A stretch of 64,000 bases of DNA from Anisodus tanguticus (taxonomy: Eukaryota > Streptophyta > Magnoliopsida > Solanales > Solanaceae): the NCBI GenBank assembly GCA_034509755.1, contig CM067561.1, positions 3,972,646-4,036,645 on the forward strand. Direction: 5' to 3'. How positions within the stretch are numbered: position 1 is the stretch's first letter; every line of letters begins with the position of its first letter. Under the pieces are notes generated by a model. That model made no database searches, had not been told where the DNA came from, and was given only the letters and a program-made list of their open reading frames with translations. The translations under genes were made by a program, and so were the position numbers. Below are positions 41,386 to 52,982 of the stretch, in pieces.

Positions 41386-44300
41386 TTTCTGAGCCAAAAG
41401 GTAAAAAATATTTTAAGAGAGTTTGGGTTCCTAAAAAAGATGTAACATGTAATGTTGCTATAACTTCATTAAGAACTAACATTTCATGTTCTTGGTACTT
41501 TGATAGTGGATGTTCTCGCCACATGATAGGTACAAAAGGTTTTCTAAAGAACTATGAGTCATTCAATGGAGGAAACGTGACTTATGGAGGTGGCAGTAAA
41601 AGAAGAATAATTGGAAAAGGGATCTTCGATGTTCCTGAATTTCCAGCCTTAAGAAATGTCTTACACGTTGAGGGCTTAATGGCTAATTTGATTAGTATTA
41701 GTCAAATGTGTGATGACGATCTTGAGGTAAAATTTAATAAGAATGTCTGTAAAGTTACGAATGAAGCAAATATATGTGTCATGACAGGTACAAGAACATA
41801 TGACAATTGCTATCTTGTTGTAAGACAAGAAACATGCAATAATGCTAAGGTCGATGACACAACACGATGGCATCAAAAGTTGGGCATGTCAACTACCGCA
41901 ATTTAGAAAAATTGGTCTCATATGAAGCGGTTAGAGGCATACCAAAACTTAGCCATAAAGGTAAAATTGTATGTGAAGATTGTTTGAAAGGTAAGCAAAT
42001 ATGTGTCTCTTATAATGTTGTCCAACACGACGGACAACATTCAGGTACGTCTCACTGTTTTTAATTGCTACATATGGATTTAATGGGTCCAATTGAAGTA
42101 GACAGTCTAGGAGGCATGAGGTATTCCTTTGTGATAGTAGATGATTTTTCTAGATATTCTTGGATATATTTTTTGAAAGAAAAATCACAAACGTTTGAGA
42201 TGTTTAAAATCATGCACTCTAGAATTAGAAATTTATTATATTCTCCTATTTTTTGGATTAGATCCGACCATGGAAAAGAATTTAAAAATAGTTCATTCAT
42301 AATTTTTTGTGAGAAAAAGGAAATTTTCCATGAGTTTCTGCCCCCAAAACTCCTCAACAAAATGGAGTTGCGGAACGGAAGAATGGGACATTGCAAGAAA
42401 TGGCTAGAGTGATGCTTAGTTCTAAATATTTGTCAAAACTTTTATGGGCAGAAACCTTGAATACTACTAATCATATCGCTAATAGAGTCTATTTAAGGCC
42501 ATGAACAATGATGACACCCTATGAGATTATAAATGAAAAGAAACCAAACTTGCGTTACTTTCATGTTTTTGGTGTATTTGTTATATGTTAAATGACAGGG
42601 ATCATTTGGCAAAATTTGACTCTAAGAGTGATAAATAATTTTTTGTTGGCTATTCACAAAATAGTCATGCTTATCGAGTATACAATCTGAGATCCAAAAC
42701 TGTACAAGAGTCTGTAAATGTTATCTTTGATGATCTTTCTGATGTTTCAGGAAAAACTATTGAAAATAACATTATAGATACAGTGAAAAGTGCACAGATT
42801 GTAGAAGAATCGGATGTTGCCACATCTGAAGCAACATCCGAAACAGCAATAGAGGCCACAGATGAGGAGTCAAGTGCTGAATTGTTAGATCAAGTTCGTA
42901 GGGACCCCTCATCAAGGATTAAGAAGAATCATCCAACGGGCCAAGTGATAGGGGGAGTTTTTGAAGGAATTAGAACAAGAGGCAAAGAACCACTCAATTA
43001 TAGAGAAATGGTAAGGTATGTGTGTATGTCAACCATATACCAAGAGGTTAGTCTTTCTTGTTTTATATCTATATTAGAATCAAAGAATATTGTAGAAGCA
43101 CTTAAATATAATTTCTGAATACAAGCGATGCAAGAAGATCTTGAACAATTTTCTCGAAATGAAGTCCGGGGCTTAGTTCTACGTCCAAATAATACAAATG
43201 TAATTGAACTAAGTGGATTTTCAAAAATAAATCAGACGAATCGGGAACAATTGTTAGAAATAAAGCACGTCTAGTTGCACAATGTTATATTCAGATTGAA
43301 GGAATTGATTTTGATGAAACATTCGCATATGTAGGTAGAATCGAGTCGATTAGACTTTTACTCGATATTGCTTGTTGTCTGAAAATTACTTTACACCAAA
43401 TGGATGTAAAAGGTGCCTTCTTAAATGGTTATCTAGACAATGAGGTATATGTTGAACAACCAAAAGCATTTGAAGATCCTTACCAACCACACTATGTGTA
43501 CAAGCTTAAAAAGGCTTTATATGGGTTGAAACAAGCCCCTCATGCATGATATGGTTGTTTAACTAACTTTCTTCTTGAATTTGTTTTTAACCGCGGCAAA
43601 GCTGATCGTAATTTTTTTATTAAATGACACGGTGTAGATATTATAATTGCTCAAATCTATGTGGATGACATAGTCTTTGGATCAACTTCACAGTAGTACC
43701 TAAATTCATTTGTTGAAGATATGTCATCGACATTTGAAATGATCATGATTGGGGAATTAACTTTTTTCTTAGGCTTGCAGATAAAGCAAAGTGAAGATGA
43801 ATTTTTCATCTCACATAGTAAATATGCCAAGAATCTAGTTAAAAGATTTGGTTTGGAGAACGCTAAACAGATGAAAACGCCAATGGGTTCATCGTAGAAG
43901 GTTTGTAAGAATAATGTTGGTGAAAATATCGACCCAACATTATATCGATCTATGATAGGTAGCCTTCTTTATCTTATTGCTAGTCGCCCAGATATTATGT
44001 TTAGTGTTTGTGTTTGTGCACGTTTTCAAGCCTGGCCCAAAATGTCTCACTTAAATGTCGTGAAACGTATTATTCGATATGTTGCTGGCACATGTGAGTT
44101 GGGAATCTGGTATTCTAAAGACACTAATCCTAACTTAATAGGATTTAGTGACTCATATTGGGCTGGAGATATGGATGATAGAAAAAGTACAAGTGGAGGA
44201 TGTTTTATCTTGGCAATAACATTGTTTCATGGTATAGTCGTAAACAAAATTGTGTCTCACTTTCAACTGTTGAATCTGAATATGTAGCAGCTTGAGTTGT

Positions 44301-44600
44301 TACTCTCAATTAATATGGCTATGACACATGTTAGACGACTATGGATTTACTAGCCATATTTTGATTTTGTACTGTGATAATTTGAGTGCTATAAATATTT
44401 CCAAAAATCCAGTTCAGCACTCACGTACAAAACATATTGTTATTAGACATCACTTTTTAAGAGATTTAGTTGAAAAATAACTAGTTCAAATTGAACATGT
44501 TGACACTCTTCATCAACTAGCTGATATTTTTACAAAATCTTTGGACCATGAGAGATTTTCTAATTTAAAGAAATCCCTTGGTCTTTGTAATCTCTAAAAA
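41386..44600 (+). pseudogene. pol of element F (protease, integrase, RT, RNase H; broken)
   Basis: Protease WYFDSGCSRHMIG at about 41492-41530 with the DSG active site. GAG-pre-integrase: TRWHQKLG then, frame-shifted, HVNYRNLEKL and CEDCLKGKQ (41863-42000). Integrase: MDLMGPIEVDSLGGMRYSFV (first Asp, about 42073) and RSDHGKEFKNSSF (second Asp, about 42262); the Glu region (VAERKN-type) is frame-shifted near 42360. RT: LHQMDVKGAFLNGYLDNEVY (about 43393) and the catalytic YVDDIVFGS (43658-43685). RNase H: MIGSLLYLIASRPDI and FSDSYWAGDMDDRKSTSG (43952-44287), then ending near SLGLCNL at 44597. Many stops. It would copy and integrate element DNA. Confidence 0.8.
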
Positions 44601-45470
44601 GATATTTTTGGTGAATGTCGGCTGAAATGTTATCTAACATTTCGGGTAACATTTACCTATGTTATATCACTAACTAATTATTGTTGTTGTATAGTACATA
44701 ACTTTTGGTCACACAAGCATGATCATTCAATAAGAATATGTTATCAAAGTGATACCATTCTCTTCGATGATATAAAAAAATTTATATATCATAAAAGGGA
44801 GTATCAAAATAAGGCAAAGCCTTTACAAATATTTGACAACTGTGAAAAATGGGCAAAGCCTGTGGAAAGATACCGTTCCTATTTTATAGGAGTATCGAGT
44901 GCTTCAAAAGAGATTTGAGAATACCATAAAAGTATTCATATTTTTTACACAAAAAATTCTTTCATATGTGTTATATGATTAGACCAAGGACACGATAGAA
45001 AAATGTTACATTGGTCCAGTGGTCAAACTCATAAAGTGCATATAAAAACGTGTCTTGGTTTGTTGCCAAATCTGAAAATTCTTGTATGATCAAAATACTT
45101 GTGTCGTCCAAAATGTTGCTAACATTGCTGTTAACATTTTCAGAATGTGATATGTGTTGGTATGCAGTTCTTATCTGATTTTTGAAATAGCAGATTTTAC
45201 TCCTTATTATATGTCTTGTTTAATGAAATTTCAGTATTTAAAATGATAAGATTAATTTTTATTCCTACCGTGATGTTTATCCCAATATTTTAGGTGTAGG
45301 TTATTGTGTAAAATTGAAACACCTAAAAATAATGGATTTTTGTTGCTAAGAAAAGGTTTGCCATGTACATAAATATTCCTCTCATTTGCTATTATTTTAT
45401 CATTTCCGATTTTTTCATAAAAAAAAAAGAAAGGAAAATCACATCGGGTATACATCTACCTACCTAACCA

Positions 45471-46103
45471 ATGGAATCACCAAACCAAACTCCAATCTCT
45501 ATCAGAAACCCTAACTTCTCAAAACTCTCTCCCAAATTTTCACCAATGGAAACATCACTAATGTCAGAACAAATGTCATCCAACACTCCAATGAGCACAA
45601 GCCCTCCAATGAATACAGAGGCTTCCGAGCACAATGATCCCCAACAAACAAAACAACCATCCTCTTTCTCCAAACTAACAACCCTATTTTCCACCCTCCA
45701 CAAAATTGCCATTCACAATTGGCTTCTTTCAATGAATGAGTCAATTGTGACATCTGAACAAGTCACCCTGTTGTATAAAATTGGGAAATGTTTGAAAGTT
45801 GATTTGAAAAAAATGATATTTCATCAAATTGCCAACTTGGCTAAGAAAGAATTAACTTCAATCCTTCATTTTCCTTCTCTGATCTACAAAGTATTAACTA
45901 CCCAAGGCTTTGAGCCTAAGAGAGAAGACACTTTATGGAAGGCTCCTGAGATTTACACTGTAAACAAAGAAATTTTGAAGAACAAGGACAGAGTCATCGA
46001 CTTGCCCTGGAAGAAAGAAGATGAAAGTGAAAATGTTGCCAAGAATGTCACCAACATTCTGGGCAACACTGGTCCAGGACAATCTACACTGTTTACAGAA
46101 TAG
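45471..46103 (+). pseudogene. envelope-like ORF of element F (Sirevirus extra ORF), truncated by a stop
   Basis: A 210-codon frame downstream of RNase H and upstream of the PPT, where many Sireviruses carry a so-called envelope-like gene. The N-terminal third is Ser/Thr/Pro-rich (FSPMETSLMSEQMSSNTPMS). The middle contains a helical segment (TLFSTLHKIAIHNWLLSMNE, DLKKMIFHQIANLAKKEL). The end is charged (LPWKKEDESENVAKN). No convincing transmembrane segment or signal peptide is visible. After the TAG at 46101-46103 the same frame continues as a coiled-coil-like region (VDQIKKTNQQISEVDAARNG) to about 46225, so the stop has truncated a longer protein. Function in these elements is unproven. Confidence 0.65.
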
Positions 46104-46616
46104 CTTGTGGATCAAATTAAAAAAACCAACCAACAGATTTCTGAGGTTGATGCTGCAAGAAATGGCCTGATACAAGCTAGAGACCATTTCATGATGTTAC
46201 TTTCTTCACAAAAAAAGGGAAGATGATACCGATGCAGGGGGAAGAAGCTAAAGGCTGTTGTGCAGAGGAAGTTGAAATTGTTATGCAGGAGTAGAAAGCT
46301 TATGGAAGCTGCTGCGGTATGATGAGCAAGGATGGAGTTGTTGCTGATGTTGTATGAGGATCTTTAGTGATATTGATATTTGTTGACAATAAATATTTCT
46401 ATTTGTGGTTTGTATATATTGGACGATATGTGATGTGTGCTCATATTTTTTTTTGTCTTTTCTAATCATATGAATTGGTATACACATGTTTGCTTGTATG
46501 CCATCACAGGTTAAGGGGAAGCATGACCTTGAAATTGTTGATCACAGATGTCGGACAATATTTGTGACAACATCCTAAGTCAACTTTACATTTGAATGAG
46601 TTTTGTGAAGAAAGGC

Positions 46617-46630
46617 AAAAAGGGGGAGAT
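46617..46630 (+). other. polypurine tract of element F
   Basis: AAAAAGGGGGAGAT directly precedes the 3' LTR start TGTTAATG (46631). Confidence 0.8.
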
Positions 46631-47550
46631 TGTTAATGTTGGATTTGATGTTGTAACATTTGACGCAACATATCTCCTAAAGTATTGATATGAATGTGTA
46701 AGTATGTTGGGACAAATGTTGCACAACATTCGGACCAATATTTTATGAACAGATTTTGTCTTACTTCACGCGATGCAGTAATATTTGTGTAAATATTACT
46801 ATGAGGTAAAAACGACTTGACAAGGTAAAAAGGAGCTGGTAAAAAACGAGTGAGGACTAAGTCAAAAGTTGTTGCTTGTCGTGAGGATCAAGCCAAAGCT
46901 GTTGAGATTATTACTCAATGATCTTCTCCAACCAATCCCACCAGCAGTCCACCTTTCCCTCAACTTCCACAACTGATCGATGAGCTTTTGAAGGAAGAAT
47001 TTCTACTATAAATAGAGAAGCTACTACGGAGTATCGATATCCAGAACCAGAAAGTAAAAATACCAAGAGAGCTCTCGGGATTTCATCTCAGAAATCTGGA
47101 TCACCAGAGTTGCCTGAGTGTGTTGACAACATTATGTCCAACATTACAATTGATGTTTAGATTCTAGCTTAGTTTTGTATGGAGCGATTGTAATGAGAGG
47201 TTGTCTATGTCTACTTAGTTAAATTTTTCAGGCATAAGTCATATGCGACTTCAACTGTTAATTCTTTTCCGTTTTATCTTGTAAATCTGTAAAGAAAGAA
47301 ATTTGTATTTTTGTATATAATATATATACAATACATTTGGTCATTGACCATCATAAGATATATTATATATATAACTTATGAAAATTTAAAACATTTGTGT
47401 TCTTTAAATTTCCGCTGCATTTACTCTTCAAAGTTTTATATTTTGCTAAAGTGTTGTTACTGGTGTCGGACGACATAATTTCTGACATTCGAAAACAGAA
47501 TTGGCATTCGAGTTTATTTCATTTTTTTTATTGTTCCATAACCCCCTTCA
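46631..47550 (+). repeat. 3' LTR of element F
   Basis: TGTTAATGTTGGATTTG...ACCCCCTTCA, 920 bp, followed by CTATAATTGC of LINE G. TATA box at 47007-47014. Confidence 0.9.
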
Positions 47551-49981
47551 CTATAATTGCTCAAATAGTATTTGGATCTTACGGAATTGTGTGGTTGATG
47601 TTATCATTATTCATGACAAGGAACAATGTATGATGATCCGTATTTTTCGTATAGACGAACCTCCAATATTCGTGAGGGTAGTCTATTCCACATGCAATGA
47701 GAAGCTCAGAAGAGACCTTTGACAAGAACTAAAATATATGACTAACAACATTTAAGGACCACGTAGAGCTAGTGGTGAAAACAATATGATAACTTCTAGT
47801 TAGAAAAAGTGAGGCAGATTCCACAAGATAGAAGATAGTCTGAATTTTGAAGAATGCCTTAATGAATAAGGCCTACAGGATGCAAGTTTTACAAGATGTA
47901 ATTTTACTTGGTGCGATAAAATTAGATAGATAGACTTGTCTATAACACAACCTGATTTGGCAGTATCAACAACACTTTAGTTACTCACCTTTCTAGAGTA
48001 TGCTCGGATCATACTCCTCTTTTGGTCAAAATGAGCAATGAAGTCATTACTCACATCAACTATTTTAAATTTCTTAATTTCTGGACTAAGCACCATGATT
48101 TCCTCAAATTAGTCCATGCGTTTTGGGAAAAAATTTATGGTAATCTATTAATCATCCTTCACCAAAATTTTAAGAAAACTAGTAAAGCTCTAAGTATATG
48201 ATCAAGGCAAGCATTTGGTGATATTTTTGAGGTTCCTAAAAGATTGAAAGCTAAAATGAGAACTCTTGAGGATAATTATGTTACTGGCAACTCTTATGAA
48301 AATAGAAGAGAGTTTTGAAAGTATAGAGCAGAATTTATCAGATATCTCAAGATCCAAGATAAAATTTTGAGATAAAAATCAAGAGCCAAGTGGTTTGAAT
48401 AAATAGATGCTAACACAATCTACCTTCATAAGAAGAAGAAGAATGAATGGATGGATTGAAAGAAATGATGGAATTGCAGAAGCTGCAGTAAGACATTTTC
48501 AGAAGATATTTACTCAATACACTCAGATAAATTTTTAATGCTCTTAATTGTATTGAAAGATGTATCTACGAGGAGGATAATAACATGCTCATTGTCATCT
48601 CTTCCATGTAAGAAGTTAAAGATATTGTCTTTCTATTGACACTAATAGTGCACCTGGTCTGATGACATGAATGATTGCTTTTACCAGAGTGCCTGGAAGA
48701 TTAAAGGCAATGATTTTAATAAAATTGTGAAAGTTTTCTTTATTGGAGCAAAAATTTCTAAGTTTTTCATACGCATCTGCTTAATGATACCTACTGTTGA
48801 GAATCCTCAAGACTTTCTTGATCTAAGGCTCATTAGACTCTGTAATGTCTCCAGTAAAGCAATAAGATGATCAATACTAGATTGGCCAGTATTCTTCATA
48901 AAGTTATTTCAAACAATCAATCTGGCTTCGTCAAAAGAAAGAGCTATTACATAGAATATTATGATAGCCCAGGAGATTATAAATGATATTAAGAAGTCCT
49001 CAAGGGTGGAGATGTAGCCATTAAGTTGGGCATAGTCAAAGCTTATGACAAAGTAATATAATTTTTTTATGTATGACTCTAAGAAAGTTAGGCTTCTCTA
49101 ATTGGTGAGTCCATCTTATTCACAACTTCATGTCCAACAACTGGTATTCTATAATTGACTATAATTGTAAATGAAGGAAGACATGATTTCTTTAAGTTTG
49201 ATAGAGGATTGAGGCAAGGAGATCCAAAATCTCTTTCTCTATGTGTTATTAGTGCTGAGCTTCTCTCCAAAATGTTAATTGACCTACATGATAAATAGGT
49301 ATACAAAGGATTATACTGAACAACAATTACCCCAAGACCAATCATCTATCTTTTGGAAATGATATAATACTCTTTTGTAATGGTGGCAAAAGATCTATGG
49401 ATATGATTCAGAAAAAATTCTCAAAATTAATGAATCTGTATCTAGGCAACTCATTAACAAAGATAAGAGTTGTTTCGTTGTGGCTCATAACTCTAGTACA
49501 ATCACCACAACAAGCTCAAGAACATCACTAGTATGAATCATCAATATTTCCCTATCAAGAACATCACTAGTACAATCACCACAACAAGCTAAGCAATGAT
49601 GGACTTTGAGGACTTCCATTTCTATTTGGAGATATTTTATGAAAGTAAATTCTTTATTAATGAGCACCAATTTGCTACCCAATGGAGTAAGAAATAGTTT
49701 GAAAGTTGGAAATCTTTGTGTACTATTAATGAAGATGAGGATAACAAGATCCTATAGAACATTGGTATAGGTGATGTAACTTTCTAGTATGACAACTGGT
49801 CTAATTTGGATCCTCTATACCAATTTCTCCCTCACAATATCATGCACAATCAGATCAAGCTCAATAAGGTTCTTATTAGTGGTATATGGAACTGGAACTA
49901 TCTTCAGACACAACCTGATGAGGAAAAAAAATGAAAAATCAGAGCTTTAAACCTCAGACTTGATAGTATTAGGATTGATAG
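47551..49981 (+). pseudogene. LINE G, piece 2 (endonuclease and reverse transcriptase)
   Basis: Directly resumes the endonuclease after element F: IWILRNCVVDVIIIHDKEQC, then FVRVVYSTCNEKLRRDL (to 47720), CNFTWCDKIR (about 47898-47926), and SDHTPLLVKM (48004 onward), the catalytic Asp-His motif. Then the linker and RT: NSRIN-type lead-in, CLMIPTVENPQDFLDLRLI (about 48775-48840, RT fingers), NNQSGFVKRKS (48910-48945), IKLGIVKAYDKV (palm Asp, about 49018-49053), FDRGLRQGDPKSLSL (49198-49240), and a degenerate FGNDIILF box (about 49353-49376) where FADD is expected. Stops are frequent. It ends at the LTR of Copia D. Confidence 0.8.
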
Positions 49982-50199
49982 TGTAAACGTGTAAATATAT
50001 TCCCTACCCATAATTAGAATATTTTCATATATTGTGTAAATATAATTATGGTAAGATTAAGATTCCTCTTTTGTATAGGCTTAGGATTCCTCTTTTGTAT
50101 AGGCTTAGGATTCCTATTGTATAAGGGATGAATATTGTACTCTATATATACCTTGATATTAATGAAAGACTCCTCAAGGGAGATTAATATCATCTTACA
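49982..50199 (+). repeat. 5' LTR of Copia D
   Basis: The right end ...ATCATCTTACA is fixed by the PBS. The left end is TGTAAACG (49982) or TGTAAATA (49990); both would pair with the TTACA end as TGTAA/TTACA inverted termini. Contains two copies of GATTCCTCTTTTGTATAGGC and a TATATATACC box at 50143-50152. Confidence 0.65.
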
Positions 50200-50213
50200 T
50201 GGTATCAAGAGCC
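50200..50213 (+). other. primer binding site of Copia D
   Basis: TGGTATCAAGAGCC directly after the LTR; same 14 bases as in B and C. Confidence 0.85.
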
Positions 50214-50336
50214 AAATAAACAAAACCCTAAAAACCTTTCTCTTCCACAGTCGCCGGCTGCCTCTCCTACGCTGCGGCCCTCCCGGATTTTCTTCTTGTT
50301 TTTCGGGTTTTGTTCTTCCTTTCTTCTCTTCTCTAA

Positions 50337-51335
50337 ATGGCTATCCCTGATTCTTCCACACTTTCTGACGCCTCTACCTCCACAAATCCCACCACAAAGT
50401 CATCACCCCCGTTTCATCCCGCCCTCATCGTTTCCAACATCAAGAACCATATTCCCATTATTCTTGATCAAGAAAACAACCGTATTCTCCCGGGTTGAAC
50501 TTTTCGCAATCATGCATGTCTCTATAACGTGCTTGACCATATTGATGACACTATTCCGCGCCCAACGGAGGTTGATGATTCTATCTGGCATCGTCTTGAC
50601 GCCGGCGTCAAACAATGGATATATGGTAGTATCTCTCAGGATTTGCTCCTTACTATCATGAAATCTGACTCCACAGCCCTTGACTTGTGGAATCGTTTTG
50701 AGGAAATTTTTCAGGACAACAAGCACGCTCGTGCCGTGTATTTGGAAGAACAATTCAACAAAACACGTCTTGAAAACTTCTCCAATGTCTCTGAGTACTG
50801 CAAGCAGCTTAAACTTCTAGCGGATCAACTCTCCAACATCGGCACGCCTGTCACTGATGATAAAATGGTGCTACAAATGATTTCTGGCCTTACTAAGGGC
50901 GAATATGATACTTTGGCCACCATTATTCAACAGGTAGATCCGCTACCGAGTTTTAACAAAGCTCGCTCACAATTGTTGCTCGAAGAAACCCGTCGTGCTA
51001 AGCAGGATGAGCACGCCCAGCAGGTGTTAGCTGTCGACACGCAACCCCATGATCAGACGCCACCGGACAACTCCCAACACGGCGGCGGGGCCGCGGCGGC
51101 AAGGGTGGAAAAGGCGCGGCGGCGAGAGGAGGCCGTGGTCGTGGCAAGGGTCACGGTCAACAGAACCAACAGTAGCAACAGCAACAGAGATCGCAGAACA
51201 ACTGGGCCGCGACTCCTCAGCAGTTCGTCTACAGCGCCGCGGCGCCCCAGCACAGAGCCGCGGCACCCCAGTTCAGAGCCGCGGCGCCAAGTCCATTCCA
51301 AGCCGGCAGCCATACAATCCGTATTCTTACCCTAG
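50337..51335 (+). pseudogene. gag of Copia D (frameshift pair near the start)
   Basis: An ATG at 50337 opens MAIPDSSTLSDASTS, with FHPALIVSNIKNHIPIILDQ as in B and C. Around 50485 the frame shifts and meets a TGA in the original frame; it is restored by about 50515, so only about 10 residues around the expected MWxELF block are garbled. From 50529 the gag core is clean: VLDHIDDTIPRPTEVDD, WIYGSISQDLLLTIMKSD, FEEIFQDNKHARAVYLEEQF, VSEYCKQLKLLADQL and KGEYDTLATIIQQ. The C-terminal part changes to an Arg-rich tail in the wrong frame after about 51050. It would form the particle shell. Confidence 0.8.
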
Positions 51336-52982
51336 TTTGTTAGGCCCCGCTCCGGCCCCCACACAACGAGCCCACTTCATGCAAGGTCGAGTCCCGCAGC
51401 CCCTCCTCCGGCATGACACCCACCGAGTTGGGTCGGGCGTTCAAAGCACCCTATCTATGCAACAACACGACAATACTTGGTACATGGACTCGGGCGCCAC
51501 ATCTCACGTCACCCGGTCTGCAGGTACTATTCCTAAACTGTTTTGTTTAAAGCATCCTCAATATGTTACAGTTGGTAGTGGACAACGCATTCCAGTTAAG
51601 GGTTATGGTACCTCATACACACAACCTCCTCATCCACCCTTCTCCCTCAAAAACACCTTATATGCCCCACACATGATTAAGAACCTCATATCTGTCCGCC
51701 AATTTACTCGTAATAATTCGTCTCTGTGGATTTTGACCCTTTTGGTTTTACTGTAAAGGATCTTCATACGGGGACACCTCTTACGAGATGCAATAGCATG
51801 GGGGATCTCTATCCATTCACTTCCACCTCCGCTACCAAATCTTGCTCTCCCGTCATTCTAGCGGCTATTTCTTCTTCAACCTGGCATAATAGGCTTGGTC
51901 ATCCAGGAGTCCCAGTTTTTAATTTTCTTAGAGGCAACAATTTCATTGCTTGTAATGGGAAACTTGCCCAAAATTGTGTTTCTTGCTCTTTAGGCAAAGA
52001 TATTCGTCTTCCGTTTAAATCATCTACTAGTGTTACATTTGCTCCTTTTGATATCATACATGCCGATGTATGGACATCTCCTATCCCTAGTTCTCTCGGT
52101 CATAAATACTATCTTGTGTTGCTTGATGATTTTTCACACTACGTTTGGTTATACCCTCTTAAATTTAAATCGGAAGTGTTTGTCAAATTTCTTGAGTTTC
52201 GCAATTTCATTCAAACACAATTTGGAAAAGGCATAAAATCATTTCAGTGCGATAATGGTCGTGAATTCAATAACTTTATGTTTCACCGCTTTTGTACCAA
52301 TAATGGCATGGTCTTTCGCTTCTCCTGCCCTCACACCTCACCACAAAACGGTAAAACTGAAAGAATCATCCGCACCATTAACAATATGATTCGCACCCTA
52401 TTGATTCATGCCTCCCTCCCTCCACCCCTTCGGGTCTATCTTCGCTAAAATGTCGAATACACTCTAAATATTCTCCCTACTAGCACTCTTCACAATATGA
52501 CCCCTACCGAAATCCTCTACCATAGAATCCCCTCTTATGATCATCTATGGATTTTTGGTTGTCTGTGCTATCCCAACCTTAGCTCCACCGCCCCTCACAA
52601 GCTTGCTCCTAGGTCCACTCCATGTGTCTTTCTAGGATTCCCGCCGAACCATAGGGGCTATCTATGCTATGACTTGTCGACTCGTCAGATCCACATATCT
52701 CGTCACGTCACATTCGACGAGACCACATTCCCGTTTTCGAATCTTCCAAAATTTCAAAAACAGGACTACTCATTTCTTGACGAGTCTGCCATCTCTCCCC
52801 TCATAATCGAACAACTCACATCCTCTGTTTCATCGTCAGAGCCGCGGCACCCAAACTTCAGAGAAGCCTGTCAACCTCCTAGCACCGCGACTCTCGATCC
52901 AGGAGCCGCGGCACCTCCGACGGCTTCGCCCCCACCCTCTCGATCCAGGAGCTATTGGACTCTATTTCCTGCAGGACAATAA
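51049..52982 (+). pseudogene. pol (protease and integrase) of Copia D
   Basis: Protease WYMDSGATSHVTRSAG at about 51478-51525 (DSG variant). GAG-pre-integrase finger HNRLGHPG and CVSCSLGKD intact (about 51882-52005). Integrase core: IIHADVWTS (about 52055), CDNGREF (about 52245) and the Glu in NGKTERII (about 52347), all three acidic residues present. A stop follows at 52446. The C-terminal part continues at 52497 with PTEILYHRIPSYDHLWIFGC, FLGFPPNHRGYLCYDL and a Pro/Ser-rich linker to 52982. Frame changes near 51740 and 52450. The word GAGCCGCGGC recurs at 51261, 51283, 52838 and 52902. Confidence 0.8.

Larger units (their letters stand above)
38588..47550 (+). mobile_element. Sirevirus-like Ty1/copia element F, 8.96 kb
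   Basis: 5' LTR 38588-39509, iMet-type PBS 39512-39524, gag, protease, integrase, RT, RNase H, an extra envelope-like ORF (45471-46103), PPT (46617-46630), 3' LTR 46631-47550. Gag with a zinc knuckle, the extra ORF and the pol sequence match the Sirevirus (SIRE/Maximus) lineage. It is inserted in LINE G; flanks CTGTA and CTATA are a target duplication with one mismatch. LTR divergence by eye is roughly 4 percent over the first 400 bp. Coding regions are broken in many places. Confidence 0.9.
49982..52982 (+). mobile_element. Ty1/copia element D, 3'-truncated, inside LINE G
   Basis: Plus strand: 5' LTR (49982 or 49990 to 50199), PBS 50200-50213, gag, protease, integrase to its C-terminal part; it stops at about 52982 without RT, RNase H, PPT or 3' LTR. 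LINE G sequence resumes immediately after. The gag and pol are close relatives of B and C, but the LTR is different (TGTAA...TTACA termini). The abrupt 3' end inside coding sequence, with host LINE following, means a deletion removed the element's right half. Confidence 0.85.
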
